Below the pieces are notes generated by a model. That model made no database searches and was not told the origin of the DNA. It was given only the letters and a program-made list of their open reading frames with translations. Below, piece by piece: positions 63,201 through 64,000 of a stretch of DNA of 64,000 nt; position 1 is the stretch's first letter, and every line of letters begins with the position of its first letter. The stretch is taken from positions 62,001-126,000 of the forward strand of contig VWZP01005263.1 of NCBI GenBank assembly GCA_013396995.1, read 5' to 3'. The position numbers and the translations under genes are program-made. The stretch is from Dicaeum eximium. Its lineage: Eukaryota; Chordata; Aves; Passeriformes; Dicaeidae.

Positions 63201-64000
63201 AGATTTTCTTTCTCAGACAGCCTATCAGAACTACCTGCATTCCAAGACCTTGTCATGAAGATTTTTCTGTATTGAATTAAACTGCTTTTTACCAATTGAT
63301 TGTTCTTTCAATTCCTCAAAGTCAGATATTCCTGTTGTGCTAAGTATTCAGTTTTGAGTTAAGGACTTTTAAACATTGAAGATGTACACACACTATTTTC
63401 TGGGAGTAAAATGATACAGTAAATTATGTAGTGTCCACTCTGGTACATTTTAAGTAGGCCCTCACAAAATGACTTGTACTTACATAAGATACAGGGGCTA
63501 CAGCATATTTATTAAGACTCTTCAACTCTGTATGAAACTGGAGCAGTCAGAAGTAATGGTGTCTGCTGAAAGATTCTTTATCATATGAATTTACTTTTAG
63601 TCATCTATTATTTATTTCAGCTATTTTATATGCCATTATAATAAATATTATGACAGAGAAAGCTTTTATGCTTCAACTTATTGTACTGCTCTTCACTTCC
63701 TTGCAATCCTTCAGGAAAATGTAGCTATGCTTTACCTATATTTAACGTAAATCATCACTTACATTTGAATGAAAAATTCACCATGAAAAAAGGCTCCTTC
63801 TTCAATACCAAGACACAAATGCACAATCATGTTTACTGCCAAACTACTCTACCATGCAGTGTTCATTTTTAAACAATTTTTAGGCTGTAAAGTGAATGCA
63901 TTGCATATAGTGAAATAGCTGGCTTTCGGGGGGTTTTCACTTTTGTGTTACTTTCTGGCTCAATAAGCATTTTTCTAGCATGAGTGCAAAGTATAGCCAA
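60299..64000. other. 3.7 kb noncoding stretch to window end
   Basis: AT-rich DNA; an A10 run near 60927; no recognised repeat, RNA or exon. GC-richer sequence at 62760-62890 may be an old repeat fragment but fits no family I can name. Short frames on both strands are unrecognised. Confidence 0.5.

Noticed and set aside
1..64000. CRISPR arrays, operons, prophage, plasmid or other prokaryotic systems
   Set aside because: No regularly spaced direct repeats, no dense long ORFs and clear avian retroelements; the DNA is vertebrate.
1..64000. tRNA, rRNA, snRNA or mitochondrial (NUMT) inserts
   Set aside because: No B-box-like 'ggttcgaatcc', no rRNA core words and no recognised mitochondrial gene text were seen on reading either strand.

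Overview
This window reads as noncoding nuclear DNA from a bird, most likely a songbird (Passeriformes). The best evidence is a 5'-truncated CR1 LINE at about 20600-20824. It has the avian 3' end, including the 'ggtcccttccaac' block and the terminal octamer repeat 'attctgtg tttctgtg att'. A second, very short CR1 tail lies in reverse at about 50254-50302. A solo-LTR-like element sits in reverse at about 1434-2033. The background is AT-rich and CpG-poor, with no operons, no closely packed long ORFs and no ribosome binding sites. No bacterial, plasmid or phage feature was seen.

I recognise no protein-coding gene, tRNA, rRNA or known microRNA. Open frames reach at most 167 codons. They lie in GC-richer patches or inside repeats, and none translates to a protein family I recognise. 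The window is therefore either a gene desert or part of a large intron; the sequence alone cannot decide which.

Layout. 1-2.6 kb: unremarkable DNA, a short tandem repeat and the LTR. 2.6-2.95 kb: a GC-richer patch next to AT-rich DNA with scattered telomere-like CCCTAA units. 3.95-4.65 kb: a candidate conserved noncoding element (CNE) with a CpG-containing hairpin. 4.65-17 kb: mostly featureless, but with two diverged copies of a roughly 110-bp repeat 1.8 kb apart (10.4 and 12.2 kb). 17.0-17.4 kb: a CNE candidate. 20.6 kb: CR1. 25.7-27.1 kb: two CNE candidates. 31.0 kb: an A-rich CAAA repeat. 32.5 kb: a splice-site-flanked 54-nt open segment. 33.3-39.6 kb: the densest run of CNE candidates, two of them carrying perfect 16-bp palindromes. 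43.3-43.7 kb: a GC-rich patch with an irregularly recurring 9-mer. 50.25-50.38 kb: a CR1 tail followed by a perfect 25-bp-arm inverted repeat. 51.3 kb and 59.4-60.1 kb: further CNE candidates. 60.25 kb: a (CCTTC)n microsatellite.

The CNE candidates are judged only by texture: sustained mixed-complexity sequence rich in homeodomain-type TAAT/ATTA, POU octamer-type and SOX/TCF-type words. No alignment was possible. If they are confirmed, the window would look like a cis-regulatory landscape of a developmental gene lying within or beyond it. I found no convincing new biological system. The most check-worthy items are the 25-bp inverted repeat abutting a truncated CR1, the unnamed 110-bp repeat pair, the 54-nt exon-like segment, and the palindromes inside the CNE candidates.
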